Of a stretch of DNA of 59,653 nt, positions 27,263 to 37,337 are shown piece after piece; the first letter of the stretch is position 1; each line of letters starts with the position of its first letter. The translations under genes were made by a program, and so were the position numbers. This stretch comes from Hyphomicrobiales bacterium (lineage in GTDB: Bacteria > Pseudomonadota > Alphaproteobacteria > Rhizobiales > Rhizobiaceae). The notes under the pieces are model-generated. The model searched no databases, was not told the DNA's origin, and worked only from the letters and a program-made list of their open reading frames with translations. Location of the stretch: NCBI GenBank assembly GCA_900469625.1, contig UBXV01000014.1, positions 59,045 through 118,697 of the forward strand, read 5' to 3'.

Positions 27263-27643
27263 CATTTGAATTGTCTGGCCTTGGCCATACACGGCGGCGA
27301 GTGTGCCATTTTTGGTGCGATAGGCAACTTCTAAAGAAGAGGTAGCCAGACGGCACGCGGCGGCCACGCGGCTGTGTTAATCTACCTCATACCGAGCCGT
27401 TTTGGGATCAGGGCCGATTGCGCGGCCCGCCCCGGCGCGAAGCATGGTGCACAGAAAGGTTGCGACGTCGCCAGCGGCCCACACCGGGCCACCTGCGCGG
27501 GGCCACCTGCACGGTCTGGCGAATTCGGCTTCCGGCCTGCCCGGAGACGGGCCTTGCGCCTTCTTCTCGTCGGGGACCGAAAGCGTTGCGGCGAAGGCAG
27601 TCCATTTCAGTACGGGGTTGGCATCGGGTCGGAGCGGGCGTTG
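27263..27643. other. Divergent upstream region, peroxiredoxin/cyclase
   Basis: 381 bp holding the promoters of both genes. An open frame runs through it ahead of the cyclase but does not look coding. No clear palindrome or -35/-10 pair was found by eye. Confidence 0.4.
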
Positions 27644-29416
27644 ATGAGCGATACCAGGAAAATTGCTGCCATCCTTGTCGCCGACGTCGTCGGCTACAGC
27701 CGGTTGGCCGGCGCCGACGAGGAGCGCATCCTGGCGCGGCTGCGCACGCTGCGCAGCGACCTGATCGACCCGACCATCGCCATCCACAACGGCCGCATCG
27801 TCAAGCGCACCGGCGACGGCAGCCTCATAGAGTTCCGCAGCGTCGTCGACGCGGTGCGCTGCGCCATCGAGGTGCAGAGCGCGATGCTGGAGCGCAATGC
27901 CGGCGTCCCCGAGGACCGGCGCATCGAGTTTCGCATCGGCATCCATCTCGGCGATGTCGTCGAGGAAAGCGACGGCGACCTGATGGGCGACGGCGTCAAC
28001 ATCGCCTCGCGGCTCGAAGGCATCGCCCGCCCCGGCGCAATCTGTCTTTCAGAGGATGCCTATCGCCAGGTGAAGGCCCGCCTCGACCTGGCCGTGACCG
28101 ATCTCGGCGACACCCGGCTGAAGAACATCGTCGAGCCGATCCGTATCTATGCGCTGGAAATCGGCCCTGCGCGCGCGGCGGAAAGCCCCGCCCCCGCGGA
28201 AACCCCGGCGCCGAGCGCCTACCTTCAGCCGGAAAAACCCGCGATCGCCGTGCTCGCCTTCGACAACATGAGCGGCGATCCCGAGCAGGCCTATTTTTCC
28301 GACGGCATCAGCGAGGACATCATCACCGACCTCTCCCGCCTGTCGGAGCTGCATGTGATCGCCCGCAACTCGTCCTTCGTCTACAAGAATGCGGCCATCT
28401 CGGTGCCGGAGGTGGCCCGCGCGCTCGGCGTGCGCTACGTGCTCGAAGGCAGCGTGCGCAAGGCCGGCAACCGGGTTCGCGTCACCGCGCAGCTGATCGA
28501 CGCCCAGGATGGCGGCCATGTCTGGGCCAACCGCTTCGACCGCGATCTCACCGATATCTTCGCCGTCCAGGACGAGTTGACGCGCGAGATCGTCGAGGCG
28601 CTGAAGATCCAGCTGACCGGCGGGGACCGGACCCGGCTCTCCGGCCGCCGCCCGGTCGACGTCAGGGCCTACGAGCTGCTCCTGCGCGGCCGCGAGCAGG
28701 CGTCGGTGCACACGCGGCTTGCCAATCCCGCAGCGCGAGGCCTCGCCGAAGCGGCGATCGCCATAGAGCCCGACTATGCCGCCGCCCATGCGCTGATCGC
28801 GTTTACCCACGTGCTCGACTACATCAACGATTGGAGCTCCGATCCCGAAGTGTCGCTTGCAACCGGCCGCGCCCTTGCCGAACAGGCGGTCGCCATGGCG
28901 CCAGACGAGCCCTATTGCCACTGCGCGCTTAGCATCGCCTGCATGTGGATGCGGGAACTCGACCGGGCAAAAACCGAGGCACATCTGGGGCTGGCGCAGG
29001 CACCTAATTCGGTGCAGCTGCACATGGCGCTCGCCCACGCCCTGATTTTTTCCGGCGACCCGAAGGCAGCACTTTCCGAACTCGACATCTCGATGCGGCT
29101 CGACCCGCTCTATCCTGAAGTGCTGCTGCAGTTTCTTGCCGACGCCCATTTCTCGCTCGGCGCCTACGAGACGGCGATCCTCGCGATCGAGGCCCGGCTG
29201 ATGCGCAACCCGCAATCGGAAACCGCCTTCGCGCTGCTCGCCTCCTGCCACGGCCATCTCGGCCACAACGACCAGAGCCGCCAGGCCTGGACCCGCGCGC
29301 TGGAACTCAATCCCGATTTCTCCATCCCCCGCCGCCGCCGCATCCTGCCCTTCCGCAACCCGGAGGATTTCGAACGCCGGGTGGACGGCTTGAGAAAGGC
29401 TGGGCTGGTGGAGTGA
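27644..29416 (+). CDS. Class III adenylate cyclase with TolB-like and TPR regions
   Basis: 590 residues. Catalytic domain 1-170: Asp14 (LVADVVGYSR) and Asp58 (RTGDGSLIEF) for metal binding, with Asn119 and Arg123 in GVNIASRLEG as the transition-state pair. A Pro/Ala linker (about 175-195) leads to a TolB-like module (IAVLAFDNMSGDPEQAYFSD) and then TPR-type helices to the end. This architecture is common among rhizobial cyclases. It should make cAMP, with the C-terminal part sensing or scaffolding. No membrane segment. The ATG at 27644 opens the conserved domain. Confidence 0.9.
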   Translation: MSDTRKIAAILVADVVGYSRLAGADEERILARLRTLRSDLIDPTIAIHNGRIVKRTGDGSLIEFRSVVDAVRCAIEVQSAMLERNAGVPEDRRIEFRIGIHLGDVVEESDGDLMGDGVNIASRLEGIARPGAICLSEDAYRQVKARLDLAVTDLGDTRLKNIVEPIRIYALEIGPARAAESPAPAETPAPSAYLQPEKPAIAVLAFDNMSGDPEQAYFSDGISEDIITDLSRLSELHVIARNSSFVYKNAAISVPEVARALGVRYVLEGSVRKAGNRVRVTAQLIDAQDGGHVWANRFDRDLTDIFAVQDELTREIVEALKIQLTGGDRTRLSGRRPVDVRAYELLLRGREQASVHTRLANPAARGLAEAAIAIEPDYAAAHALIAFTHVLDYINDWSSDPEVSLATGRALAEQAVAMAPDEPYCHCALSIACMWMRELDRAKTEAHLGLAQAPNSVQLHMALAHALIFSGDPKAALSELDISMRLDPLYPEVLLQFLADAHFSLGAYETAILAIEARLMRNPQSETAFALLASCHGHLGHNDQSRQAWTRALELNPDFSIPRRRRILPFRNPEDFERRVDGLRKAGLVE

Positions 29417-29548
29417 GCGGTGCGGACTTCAGGACACCTCGGCCGGCGCAAGCATGCTTCTTTCGTTCAGGAGGGCCAACGACCCGGTTGCACCGATCGC
29501 GGTCATCGCCTAATCGGCTATCTTTCCCGAAAATCGAGGACACTTCGT

Positions 29549-30241
29549 ATGACGGATAAGTCCCGGCTGCTGCGCACCGCCATCGAAGACAACATTGCAT
29601 GGTGCAGCAAGGTCTGTTCCGCTCATGGTTCGACTGAAACAAGCTCTTCAATTGCCTGGGCGAACCTGGCCGCCTCGCCGCGGTTCTATCCGAACATCAT
29701 AACGCGCGAGAGGAATGTTCAGGACGAAGTTGCCGAACTCGCCCACAAAGTGCGTGAAGCAAATCCGTCGCAGCGGTGGGGCGTGAAGGATAGCTTCGCG
29801 GACCTTATCCTTCCCGAGCAAGACTTCGAACGGGTCCTCACTGCCCACTGGTATGGCGCAACGGTGTCTGGCGGCGACGCCATTGGCTGGAAGACCGTAG
29901 CATCCCCGGCAGAGTTGCATGCGTGGGAGAGTGCCTGGGGATCGCCGGAAGACACGGTTTTTCCAAGCAGCCTGCTTGAAGATCGCAGGGTCAGATTCTG
30001 GTTCCGGGGTGAGATCGGCGCAATCCAGTCGGGCTTTATCAGTTTCGACACCGGATTTTCGCTTGGATTATCCAATTGGTTCTCGACTGCCGGCCATTCG
30101 TTCGCTGAGATCGAAGTCTTAAGAGCTGCAGGATCGGCCGCTCACGGGCTGCCGATCGTATGCTGGTCGACGGACGATCTGAGCGTCGAAGAGGTGGCGT
30201 TGGAAAAACTCGGGCCCCTTCAGGTCTGGATATCCAGGTAG
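29549..30241 (+). CDS. Hypothetical protein, family not recognised
   Basis: 230 residues, soluble, no signal peptide. It is rich in tryptophans (IAWC, HWYG, GWKT, WESAWG, RFWFRGE, NWFS) and has strands FWFRGEIGAIQSGFISFDTG and a C-terminal PIVCWSTDDLSVEE. This resembles a degenerate acyltransferase-like fold in shape only. Base use is a little less GC-rich than the neighbours, hinting at recent acquisition. It follows the cyclase by 132 bp; no functional link is evident. The ATG at 29549 has a GAGGA site upstream. Confidence 0.65.
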   Translation: MTDKSRLLRTAIEDNIAWCSKVCSAHGSTETSSSIAWANLAASPRFYPNIITRERNVQDEVAELAHKVREANPSQRWGVKDSFADLILPEQDFERVLTAHWYGATVSGGDAIGWKTVASPAELHAWESAWGSPEDTVFPSSLLEDRRVRFWFRGEIGAIQSGFISFDTGFSLGLSNWFSTAGHSFAEIEVLRAAGSAAHGLPIVCWSTDDLSVEEVALEKLGPLQVWISR

Positions 30242-30281
30242 TCCGCGGCCGCATCCTGTCCGTGCACGACCCGGATGCCGG

Positions 30282-31100
30282 TCAAGACTGATCGAGGGAC
30301 AATATCGGCTCAAGCGCATCTAGCAGCGGTTCGGGCGAAACCGCCTCGCCATCCGGCGTCCAGGAATTCTGGAACTCCGCGATCTCGATACCGACAACGT
30401 CATGCCGGGCGATCACTTCGCAGCAGCGGCGCAGATCATCGAGGGACAAGCCGCCCTCGTGCACGTAGTCGGTCGGCACGATGCCCGGATCGAGCACGTC
30501 GCAGTCGAGATGCACATAGACCGGGCGACCGGCAATCGCCTTTTCGAGCGCGCCGGCAAGTTCGTCCTGTGGCCTGATATGCGGGATGGCGTGGCGCCTG
30601 ATAAGCTCCACCTCGAAAGGATCGAGGTCCCGCTCACCGACCAGAATGATACGCTTCAGCCCGAGCCCTGCCCCCAGTCCGGAATCCCAGAGCCCTGCCG
30701 GCGCGGCCAGTGCAAGACCGCCCAGATAGCCGGATGTGGAGGCGTCGGGCGTATTCAGATCCGCATGGCTGTCAAACCAGACGACGCAGGCCGAAGGGTG
30801 GTGCCGTGCGACCACCGGCAAGGTTGCGAGCGAAACGGCGCAGCGACTGGTCGCGGCAACGGACATGTCGCCGCCGGCAAAGATCGCGTCGAATCGTGCC
30901 TGCACATCCCGTAGCGCCGGCATCGCCGCGTCCAGCTCCTCGCGCCAACCGACGTTCAGGGCCGGTTCCGGCCTGCCGATCACGAAGGGCCGCACACCCT
31001 TTCGCCGTTCCAGCGCTTCGCCGATCGCCATCGCTCCCGGCATCGCCAGATCGTTGTGGTCGCCCGCGCGGCCCTGAAATACCGTATATGCGATACCCAT
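30282..31100 (-). CDS. Arginase/agmatinase-family protein lacking one metal histidine
   Basis: 272 residues. The ureohydrolase fold motifs are DSHADLNTP (Asp110, His112, Asp114) and HLDCDVLDP (Asp199, Asp201), with EIAEF near the end. The first motif, usually GGDHS, is GGDMS (76-80): the histidine ligand of one manganese is methionine. The enzyme may be single-metal, altered in substrate, or inactive. It should act on a guanidino compound in the cytosol if active. It lies 23 bp after the MYG1-type gene on the same strand, probably co-transcribed. Confidence 0.85.
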   Translation of the reverse strand: MGIAYTVFQGRAGDHNDLAMPGAMAIGEALERRKGVRPFVIGRPEPALNVGWREELDAAMPALRDVQARFDAIFAGGDMSVAATSRCAVSLATLPVVARHHPSACVVWFDSHADLNTPDASTSGYLGGLALAAPAGLWDSGLGAGLGLKRIILVGERDLDPFEVELIRRHAIPHIRPQDELAGALEKAIAGRPVYVHLDCDVLDPGIVPTDYVHEGGLSLDDLRRCCEVIARHDVVGIEIAEFQNSWTPDGEAVSPEPLLDALEPILSLDQS

Positions 31101-31123
31101 TCCGAGGCCCTCGCTCTCCGGCC

Positions 31124-32080
31124 TTACGCCGCCGTTTGTCCCTGGCCGTGTTCGGCAGCCACAGCCAAGGCCTCCACCACCGCCAGTTCCGCCATCGCCA
31201 GTGCCGCTTCGCGGGTTTTGGCGGCGGCGATGAAGCGGCCGTTGTGGCAGAAGGTGGCGCCCTTGATGCCGCAGGCGGCTTCGAGCGCTTCGTTGGTAAG
31301 GCCCGCCCAGGCGGCCGGCAGGTCGGCGCGCAGTTCAAATCCCTCGTCGGCGCGGCGGATGCCGGTCAGGGTCCAGTCCTTGCCGCGCGGGTGGACGACG
31401 AACAGCAGGTGGTCGGCGCCTGATTTCACGATAGCAGGACGGAAAGGCATGCCCATCGGCAGCTCCAGCACGCGACCCTCGCCGGTGGCGACGATCGCCT
31501 GGTGCACGACGGCTTCGGCGCGCAGCTTGGCCGCGCTGCGCCCGACGCTCGCCTCGACGAAGCTGCGGGCGATCGCAAGGGCTGCATGGAAGGCGCGCTC
31601 GTCGGCATCCGGGTCGGTCTCGTCGAAGACGGGCTTCAGGGTTTCCAAGAGCGCCGGCAGCGTCAGGCCGGCAAGCGGCCCGGCGATCGAGGGGCTGAGC
31701 GCGCCATTGTCGACCAGATCGACCGGCAGCACGAAGCTTCGGTCGAAGGAAGCGTGCACCGCCTCGACATGGGCTTCCGGCACGGCGGAGGCGACGAGAT
31801 AGTCGCGGCCGTAATGCTTCCAGATCAGGCCGAAGGAGCTGTAAGGCTGGCCGTCGTCGCGCAGCGGCGCGCCACGCTGGTGGTGATCGAAGATGCGCGT
31901 GTCGGCATCATAGGCGCCGCCGACGTCGTAGATGATCCGGTCGGAGCCGGGCGTGATCCATTCGGGCGCGCGGCTGCGCACGATCTTCGCGTCAGGAAAA
32001 AGCCGGGTCAGGATGACGCTCGACATCAGCTCATCGGCATGGAAGCCACCGGAATGGGTGACGAGGAATTCTGGGGTCAT
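31124..32080 (-). CDS. MYG1/UPF0160-family protein
   Basis: About 318 residues. The opening THSGGFHADE (His9, His14, Asp16) and FDHHQRG are metal-binding motifs of the MYG1 family, related to DHH phosphoesterases; the eukaryotic member is an RNA exonuclease. It is presumed to act on nucleic acid in the cytosol. The ATG at 32080 is chosen because the family starts there; a GTG at 32143 would add 21 poorly conserved residues. Followed closely by the arginase-family gene. Confidence 0.85.
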   Translation of the reverse strand: MTPEFLVTHSGGFHADELMSSVILTRLFPDAKIVRSRAPEWITPGSDRIIYDVGGAYDADTRIFDHHQRGAPLRDDGQPYSSFGLIWKHYGRDYLVASAVPEAHVEAVHASFDRSFVLPVDLVDNGALSPSIAGPLAGLTLPALLETLKPVFDETDPDADERAFHAALAIARSFVEASVGRSAAKLRAEAVVHQAIVATGEGRVLELPMGMPFRPAIVKSGADHLLFVVHPRGKDWTLTGIRRADEGFELRADLPAAWAGLTNEALEAACGIKGATFCHNGRFIAAAKTREAALAMAELAVVEALAVAAEHGQGQTAA

Positions 32081-32245
32081 GCCGGGATGCGCCTTGTGAT
32101 TTCTTGATGGGTCTTTCGCCGGAGCGGCGTTTGCGGTGGTCACCAGATAGCCCTTGGCGCGGGCCTTCTCAACCCACCCCCGGCTTTTCCGGCGCCGGCG
32201 GTCTTCCGTCCTGGCGCGCGGCGCCCGCGCCTGCCGCCTCGCGCC

Positions 32246-33181
32246 TCAGCGCTCGCGGAGATCCAGCGACCAGGTCTGGCCGACCAGATCCTTGCCGAAG
32301 GAATGGTGCGGCGCCTCTTCGACGAGGATGAAGCCGGCGCGCTGGTAAAGGCGCCGGGCGGGGGCGAGCACGCTGTTGGTCCAGAGCGACAGCGTATGAT
32401 AGCCGACGCTGCGGGCGCGCTCGATGCAGGCGGAAACCAGCGCCGCCCCGACGCCGCAGCCGCGCGTGTCCGGCTCCACATAGAGAAGCCGCAGCTTGGC
32501 GACGCCGGGCTTGTCGCCCGCCACCAGAAAGATCGAGCCGACGATGCGACCGTCGATCTCGGCGATCCAGGCCGCCTCGCGGGCCGGATCGAAGGATTTG
32601 ACGAAATCGGCGAGGATGCCGGCCGCCAGCGCCTCGTATTCCTGGTTCCAGCCGTGCTCCTCGACATAGAGGATGGTCTGGCGGTGGATGATCCAGCCGA
32701 GATCGCCGGGCTTCAGATCGCGCAGATGCAGTTCGCCTCCGGTTTTCTTCGAAAGCACGTCGCTGACGATGCCGGTGGCGGCAATCAGCCGCCTGCGCTC
32801 GGCCGGCGCCAGCGTGTCGAGCAGAGCGCCGATGGCGGTGCGGGTGTTCTCTTCGAGTGCTGCGAAGGTCTCGCACCCGAGGGCGGTCAGCGAGATCGGC
32901 TGGCGACGGCCGCCCTGCGGATGATCCGCCTTTTCGAGCAGCCCGCGATCGGCAAAGCGCTTCAGCGTCCGGCTGAGCTGGGCGCGATCGACCTGAAGGA
33001 TCCGCATCAGATCCGCCGCTGTCAGCGCCTGCGCGTGGGCGAGCTCATAGAGGATGCGCGCCTCGGTGAGCGTGAACGGGCTCTGGTCGAGATGGGCGTT
33101 CAACAGGCCGAGGCGGTTGGTATAGAGACGGTTGAAGGCGCGCAGTGCGGCGACATCGGAGTGATCGTTGGTGAGCGTCAT
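32246..33181 (-). CDS. MarR-type regulator fused to a GNAT acetyltransferase
   Basis: 311 residues in two parts. Residues 1-145 are a MarR winged helix (LTAADLMRILQVDRAQLSRT then ADHPQGGRRQ, the wing). Residues 150-311 are a GNAT domain with the acetyl-CoA signature YVEPDTRGCGVGAALV and a late LYQRAGFILVEE. Such fusions may sense and modify the same ligand. It sits downstream of the LysE exporter and is preceded by a 38-bp palindrome 20 bp before the start, its likely autoregulatory operator. Confidence 0.93.
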   Translation of the reverse strand: MTLTNDHSDVAALRAFNRLYTNRLGLLNAHLDQSPFTLTEARILYELAHAQALTAADLMRILQVDRAQLSRTLKRFADRGLLEKADHPQGGRRQPISLTALGCETFAALEENTRTAIGALLDTLAPAERRRLIAATGIVSDVLSKKTGGELHLRDLKPGDLGWIIHRQTILYVEEHGWNQEYEALAAGILADFVKSFDPAREAAWIAEIDGRIVGSIFLVAGDKPGVAKLRLLYVEPDTRGCGVGAALVSACIERARSVGYHTLSLWTNSVLAPARRLYQRAGFILVEEAPHHSFGKDLVGQTWSLDLRER

Positions 33182-33200
33182 CGGGATGATCCAGCATTAA

Positions 33201-33238
33201 GTTGACTCAATCAACAACGATTTGTTGATTGAGTCAAC
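33201..33238. promoter_or_regulatory. Perfect 17-bp-arm palindrome, MarR-GNAT operator
   Basis: Arm GTTGACTCAATCAACAA (33201-33217) and its exact complement (33222-33238) around CGAT. No T-run follows, so it is not a terminator. It ends 20 bp before the MarR-GNAT ATG, where a bound protein would block transcription or translation initiation. Confidence 0.85.
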
Positions 33239-33298
33239 ATGCCTTATCGGCGCGACAAAGCCGGGCGGGTGCAGACCGCAAACGCCCCCGCGGTCGCG

Positions 33299-33931
33299 TC
33301 AGGCCCGCTCGCCGAACGCCAGCCTGCAGGCGAGCCCGGCAAAGACGCTGGCGAGCAGGTATTGCGGCAGCTTGCGCAAGCGCCCGGGCATCGAAAGGCC
33401 CCTGCGGATCTGGCCCACAAGCAGGATCACGGCGCCGTTGACGATGAGACCGATGCCGTTCAGCACCGTCGCCAGCACCAGCGTCTGTGCGACGATCGAG
33501 CCGTTATCCGGCCGCACGAACTGCGGGAATAGCGCCAGAACGAACAGCGCCATCTTCGGGTTGAGCAGGTTGGTGATGAGCCCCTCCCCGAAGATGCGCC
33601 GAAGCGGCATCCGCTTCAGCTTCGCGCTCGGTGAAAAATCGAACGCCCTGGAGGCAAGCGTCTTCCAGGCGAGGTAGGCGAGATAGGCGCAGCCGGCCCA
33701 GCGCACGATCTCGTAGGCGACGGGCACGGTGGCGATCAGTTGCGACAGCCCGAAGGCCGCGGCGAGCGCATGGCAATAGGTGCCGAGCACGATGCCGGCG
33801 AGTGTTAGAAACCCCGCGCCTTGCCCCTGGCTGACGCTGCGCGACGCCAAGAGCAGCATGTCGGGACCCGGCGTGGCGGTGAGCACCAGGGCGGCGGCGG
33901 CAAAAAATGCGAGTGTGGAGAAATCCGGCAT
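33299..33931 (-). CDS. LysE/RhtB-family amino acid exporter
   Basis: 210 residues, hydrophobic with about six membrane spans. The family signature ATPGPDMLLLASRS is near residues 19-32 and LITNLLNPKMALFVLALFPQ is the second conserved block. It should export amino acids or related small molecules across the inner membrane. It is encoded directly upstream of the MarR-GNAT regulator on the same strand, 117 bp apart with the operator in between, so the pair may form a ligand-controlled export/modification unit. Confidence 0.92.
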   Translation of the reverse strand: MPDFSTLAFFAAAALVLTATPGPDMLLLASRSVSQGQGAGFLTLAGIVLGTYCHALAAAFGLSQLIATVPVAYEIVRWAGCAYLAYLAWKTLASRAFDFSPSAKLKRMPLRRIFGEGLITNLLNPKMALFVLALFPQFVRPDNGSIVAQTLVLATVLNGIGLIVNGAVILLVGQIRRGLSMPGRLRKLPQYLLASVFAGLACRLAFGERA

Positions 33932-34161
33932 GACATCTTCCTTTGAGGTGGCCGGAATTTCGGTTTAGCCGCTTTTGCGGGAATTGCAAGGCCCGAGCGG
34001 CGGCCGCCTCACGCGCCTTCTTCATCAGGGGATGGCACCCGCACAGGCGCGCCGGCGCTGCGCCATTCCTCAGCGCCCGGCAACGTGACAGACCCAGGTT
34101 GCACGCAGTAACACCCAAACGTATAGGATGTCGAAACATTCTTATCGGGGGTTGAAATTCG

Positions 34162-34545
34162 ATGACATTTTCCTTCAAGGCATTGCTTGCGGCCACGGTG
34201 ATCGGCCTTGCCCTTATGCCGGGGCTCGCCAGGGCCGAATCCCTCGCCCAGCTCGAAAAGCAGGGCTACAAGGTCAGCAAGCTGACGAAAAACAAGGCCG
34301 GCTCGCAAGGCTGGGTGGCGTCGAACGGCGACAAGCGCTTTTTCTGCCGCATGAACGTCAGCATCGCCGTCGTCAGCAAGAAGGAACTGGTCAGCATCAC
34401 GACGGCCGGCCGACTGATCAAACTGGACCGCGCCACGTTCGAAGCATCCTTGGGTGGTCCCGATCCGTCTCTCCCGCTCTGGAGCGACCTCCAGGCCGGC
34501 CGGGTCAAGGCCCCGCACGTGAAGGGCTGCACGCCCCTTCGCTGA
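34162..34545 (+). CDS. Secreted hypothetical protein
   Basis: 127 residues. Signal peptide to about residue 25 (GLARAES), then a small basic domain with two cysteines (RFFCRMNV, VKGCTPLR at the C-terminus). Probably periplasmic. A GGGG purine stretch precedes the ATG. Function unknown. Confidence 0.7.
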   Translation: MTFSFKALLAATVIGLALMPGLARAESLAQLEKQGYKVSKLTKNKAGSQGWVASNGDKRFFCRMNVSIAVVSKKELVSITTAGRLIKLDRATFEASLGGPDPSLPLWSDLQAGRVKAPHVKGCTPLR

Positions 34546-34885
34546 TCGCCGGGCCGGGCTTGCCTCAACACGTCTGACGCAGGCCCGGTGCCCGATCGAT
34601 ACCGCCCTTTCGGGCGGCTGGATGCATGATCATGCAGGCTCGCCCAGCCCCTTGCGCCTGCCGGCCGCGACCGTGCGAAACCCTGGGTGCCGCAGCAACG
34701 GTCGAAAATGACCTTTTCGCCGTGAATCTCACCGCATGGGCCTTGTCCGCGTCGGTTTTTTCGAGCTTTTTCCTGGGCCGCTCAAGGCACCATATCATAA
34801 GGTTTCCAAACGATTTTTCGCCTTGGCGGCGGCGTCCGCGCGCCGGCTCTCCCCACTCTGTCCACGCAAAAATGCCGGGGCCAGC
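34546..34885. other. Gene-free stretch with two palindromes
   Basis: No gene is supported. It contains the hairpin CCGCCCTTTCGGGCGG (34602-34617), which may end the 34162 gene but lacks a U-run, and the perfect 14-bp palindrome TGCATGATCATGCA (34623-34636) of unknown meaning. Confidence 0.5.
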
Positions 34886-34913
34886 TTGCCTTGGCGGTCG
34901 CCCTGGCTATATT
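34886..34913 (+). promoter_or_regulatory. Candidate promoter of the small XRE regulator
   Basis: TTGCCT (34886-34891) and TATATT (34908-34913) with a 16-nt spacer. It would give a leader of about 95 nt, including the hairpin CCGACAA...TTGTCGG (34973-34992) just before the ribosome site. Confidence 0.45.
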
Positions 34914-35015
34914 AGCGATGCCTGAACGCCACTCATTATTCGAGTCGCACGATATTTTCGGGCCCCCTTCACCCGACAAAACTCCTTGTCGGTGGACGAA
35001 CGAAGGAGACACTTC

Positions 35016-35261
35016 ATGTCCTTTAAGAAAAATCTGAATAAGGCTACCGACGCCACCGTATCGCGCGTCAGCATCGGAGCCGCCGTAAAGCGTTCGCGTG
35101 AATCCCACGGTTACACTGTCGACGAAATGTCGGTGACCACTGGCCTGACGGAAACCGAAATTTCCAAGGTCGAACTCGGCGCCGATACCGATCCCGTCAA
35201 GCTCCAGCGCATCGCCGCTGCCTTGCAAGTCTCGCCTGCCACCTTCACCGCCACGCCGTAA
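35016..35261 (+). CDS. Small XRE-family DNA-binding protein
   Basis: 81 residues. A helix-turn-helix of the Cro/CI type: IGAAVKRSRESHGYTVDEMS, VTTGLTETEISKVELG and LQRIAAALQVSP. GAAGGAGAC precedes the ATG at 35016. Stand-alone regulators of this size control their own or nearby genes; no target is evident. A hairpin in the leader could modulate translation. Confidence 0.87.
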   Translation: MSFKKNLNKATDATVSRVSIGAAVKRSRESHGYTVDEMSVTTGLTETEISKVELGADTDPVKLQRIAAALQVSPATFTATP

Positions 35262-35432
35262 CCGGCGGTGCCGGACACCATGTCCTCGACGGGCATCGTG
35301 TCCATCCCGGGCGCAGCCCACTCGCATATGCACAAACGACGTCTCATTTTCTTGCAGCCAGGCTCATCTGCACTGCATCAAGCGGAGACTCTGAACTGAA
35401 ATCGGCCCTTGCGGCCATCGGCTCAAAAGCGA

Positions 35433-35467
35433 AAGCCGGGGTTCTGCCCCGGCTTCCTTCGTTTTTA
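35433..35467. terminator. Bidirectional terminator, Nudix gene
   Basis: Stem AAGCCGGGG/CCCCGGCTT with loop TTCTG, followed on the plus strand by CCTTCGTTTTT. It lies about 10 nt after the Nudix stop and can also end the XRE transcript. Confidence 0.8.
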
Positions 35468-35971
35468 CCGGGCGCTCGGCTCGTGGTTCACGCTCGTCGC
35501 CACCGACATATCCTCCACCGCCTCGCCCGTGACATCGAACAGCGCCGAAGCGGGGTAAGGCAGCGCAAGCGGCGGCATGTCATCCAAGGCGAAATAGGCA
35601 AGCGACCGTGTCTCACTGTCAGACCACGACCCCAGGTCTTCAACGACATGGCATCGAAACAAGGTGACGACGTATTCGACCTGATGGCCATTCGGATAGG
35701 TATAACGAAAGTCGCGCCCGCCGAAGACGCCGAGAATGGCGCTGGGCGTGACAACAAGGCCGGTCTCCTCCATCACCTCGCGAATGACGGCCTGCTGCGG
35801 CGTCTCGCCGGGCTCGATCGCGCCGGCAGGCAGGCTCCACCCCTCGCCGGACGATTTTTCCTGCATAAGCAGCCTGCCGGCGCGATCATGAATGACGGCG
35901 GCGACGGAAGGCAGCAGCAGCAGGCGGTTTCCGATCAGGCTGCGCAGCTCCGTCAGATACGATCCCATCAT
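35465..35971 (-). CDS. Nudix hydrolase
   Basis: 168 residues. The Nudix box is complete at residues 50-72: GAIEPGETPQQ followed by AVIREVMEETGL, matching Gx5Ex7REUxEExGU. It should cleave a nucleoside diphosphate linked to another group, using magnesium, in the cytosol. Exact substrate unknown. It stands between two terminators, so it is a single-gene transcript. Confidence 0.93.
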   Translation of the reverse strand: MMGSYLTELRSLIGNRLLLLPSVAAVIHDRAGRLLMQEKSSGEGWSLPAGAIEPGETPQQAVIREVMEETGLVVTPSAILGVFGGRDFRYTYPNGHQVEYVVTLFRCHVVEDLGSWSDSETRSLAYFALDDMPPLALPYPASALFDVTGEAVEDMSVATSVNHEPSAR

Positions 35972-36108
35972 GGCTTTCCCTCGGCGTTCATGCCCCGTTA
36001 TGCGCCGGGAAGAATGGCGCCGGTGAGGCGCTACGGCTGTCTCTTGATCTTCGGGGTAGCCGCCTTTGGCGGCACGCCCCGATCATCGGACACTCCCGCC
36101 TCAAACAG

Positions 36109-36137
36109 AAAAGCCGGGGTTTTCACCCCGGCTTTTC
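36109..36137. terminator. Bidirectional terminator, ilvC
   Basis: Stem AAAAGCCGGGG/CCCCGGCTTTT with a short loop, A-rich on one side and T-rich on the other. It lies about 24 nt after the ilvC stop. Confidence 0.88.
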
Positions 36138-36159
36138 CTATTCGACCGTTCGCTAAGGC

Positions 36160-37248
<1,089 letters not shown>

Positions 37249-37337
37249 TCACCCAGCAATTCCGTGTTCTCGCAGAAGCCTTTGCCCTTGAAGGCACCCG
37301 GCCCTGCAATTCCAGTTCGGCAGCGGTCCTCGCGCCG

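Noticed and set aside
29549-30241. Possible formylglycine-generating enzyme, because of its tryptophan content.
   Set aside because: The typical FGE C-terminal motifs and cysteine pair are absent.
33201-33238. Reading the 17-bp-arm palindrome as a terminator of the LysE gene.
   Set aside because: It is AT-rich, lacks a U-run and lies 20 bp before a start codon, which fits an operator better.
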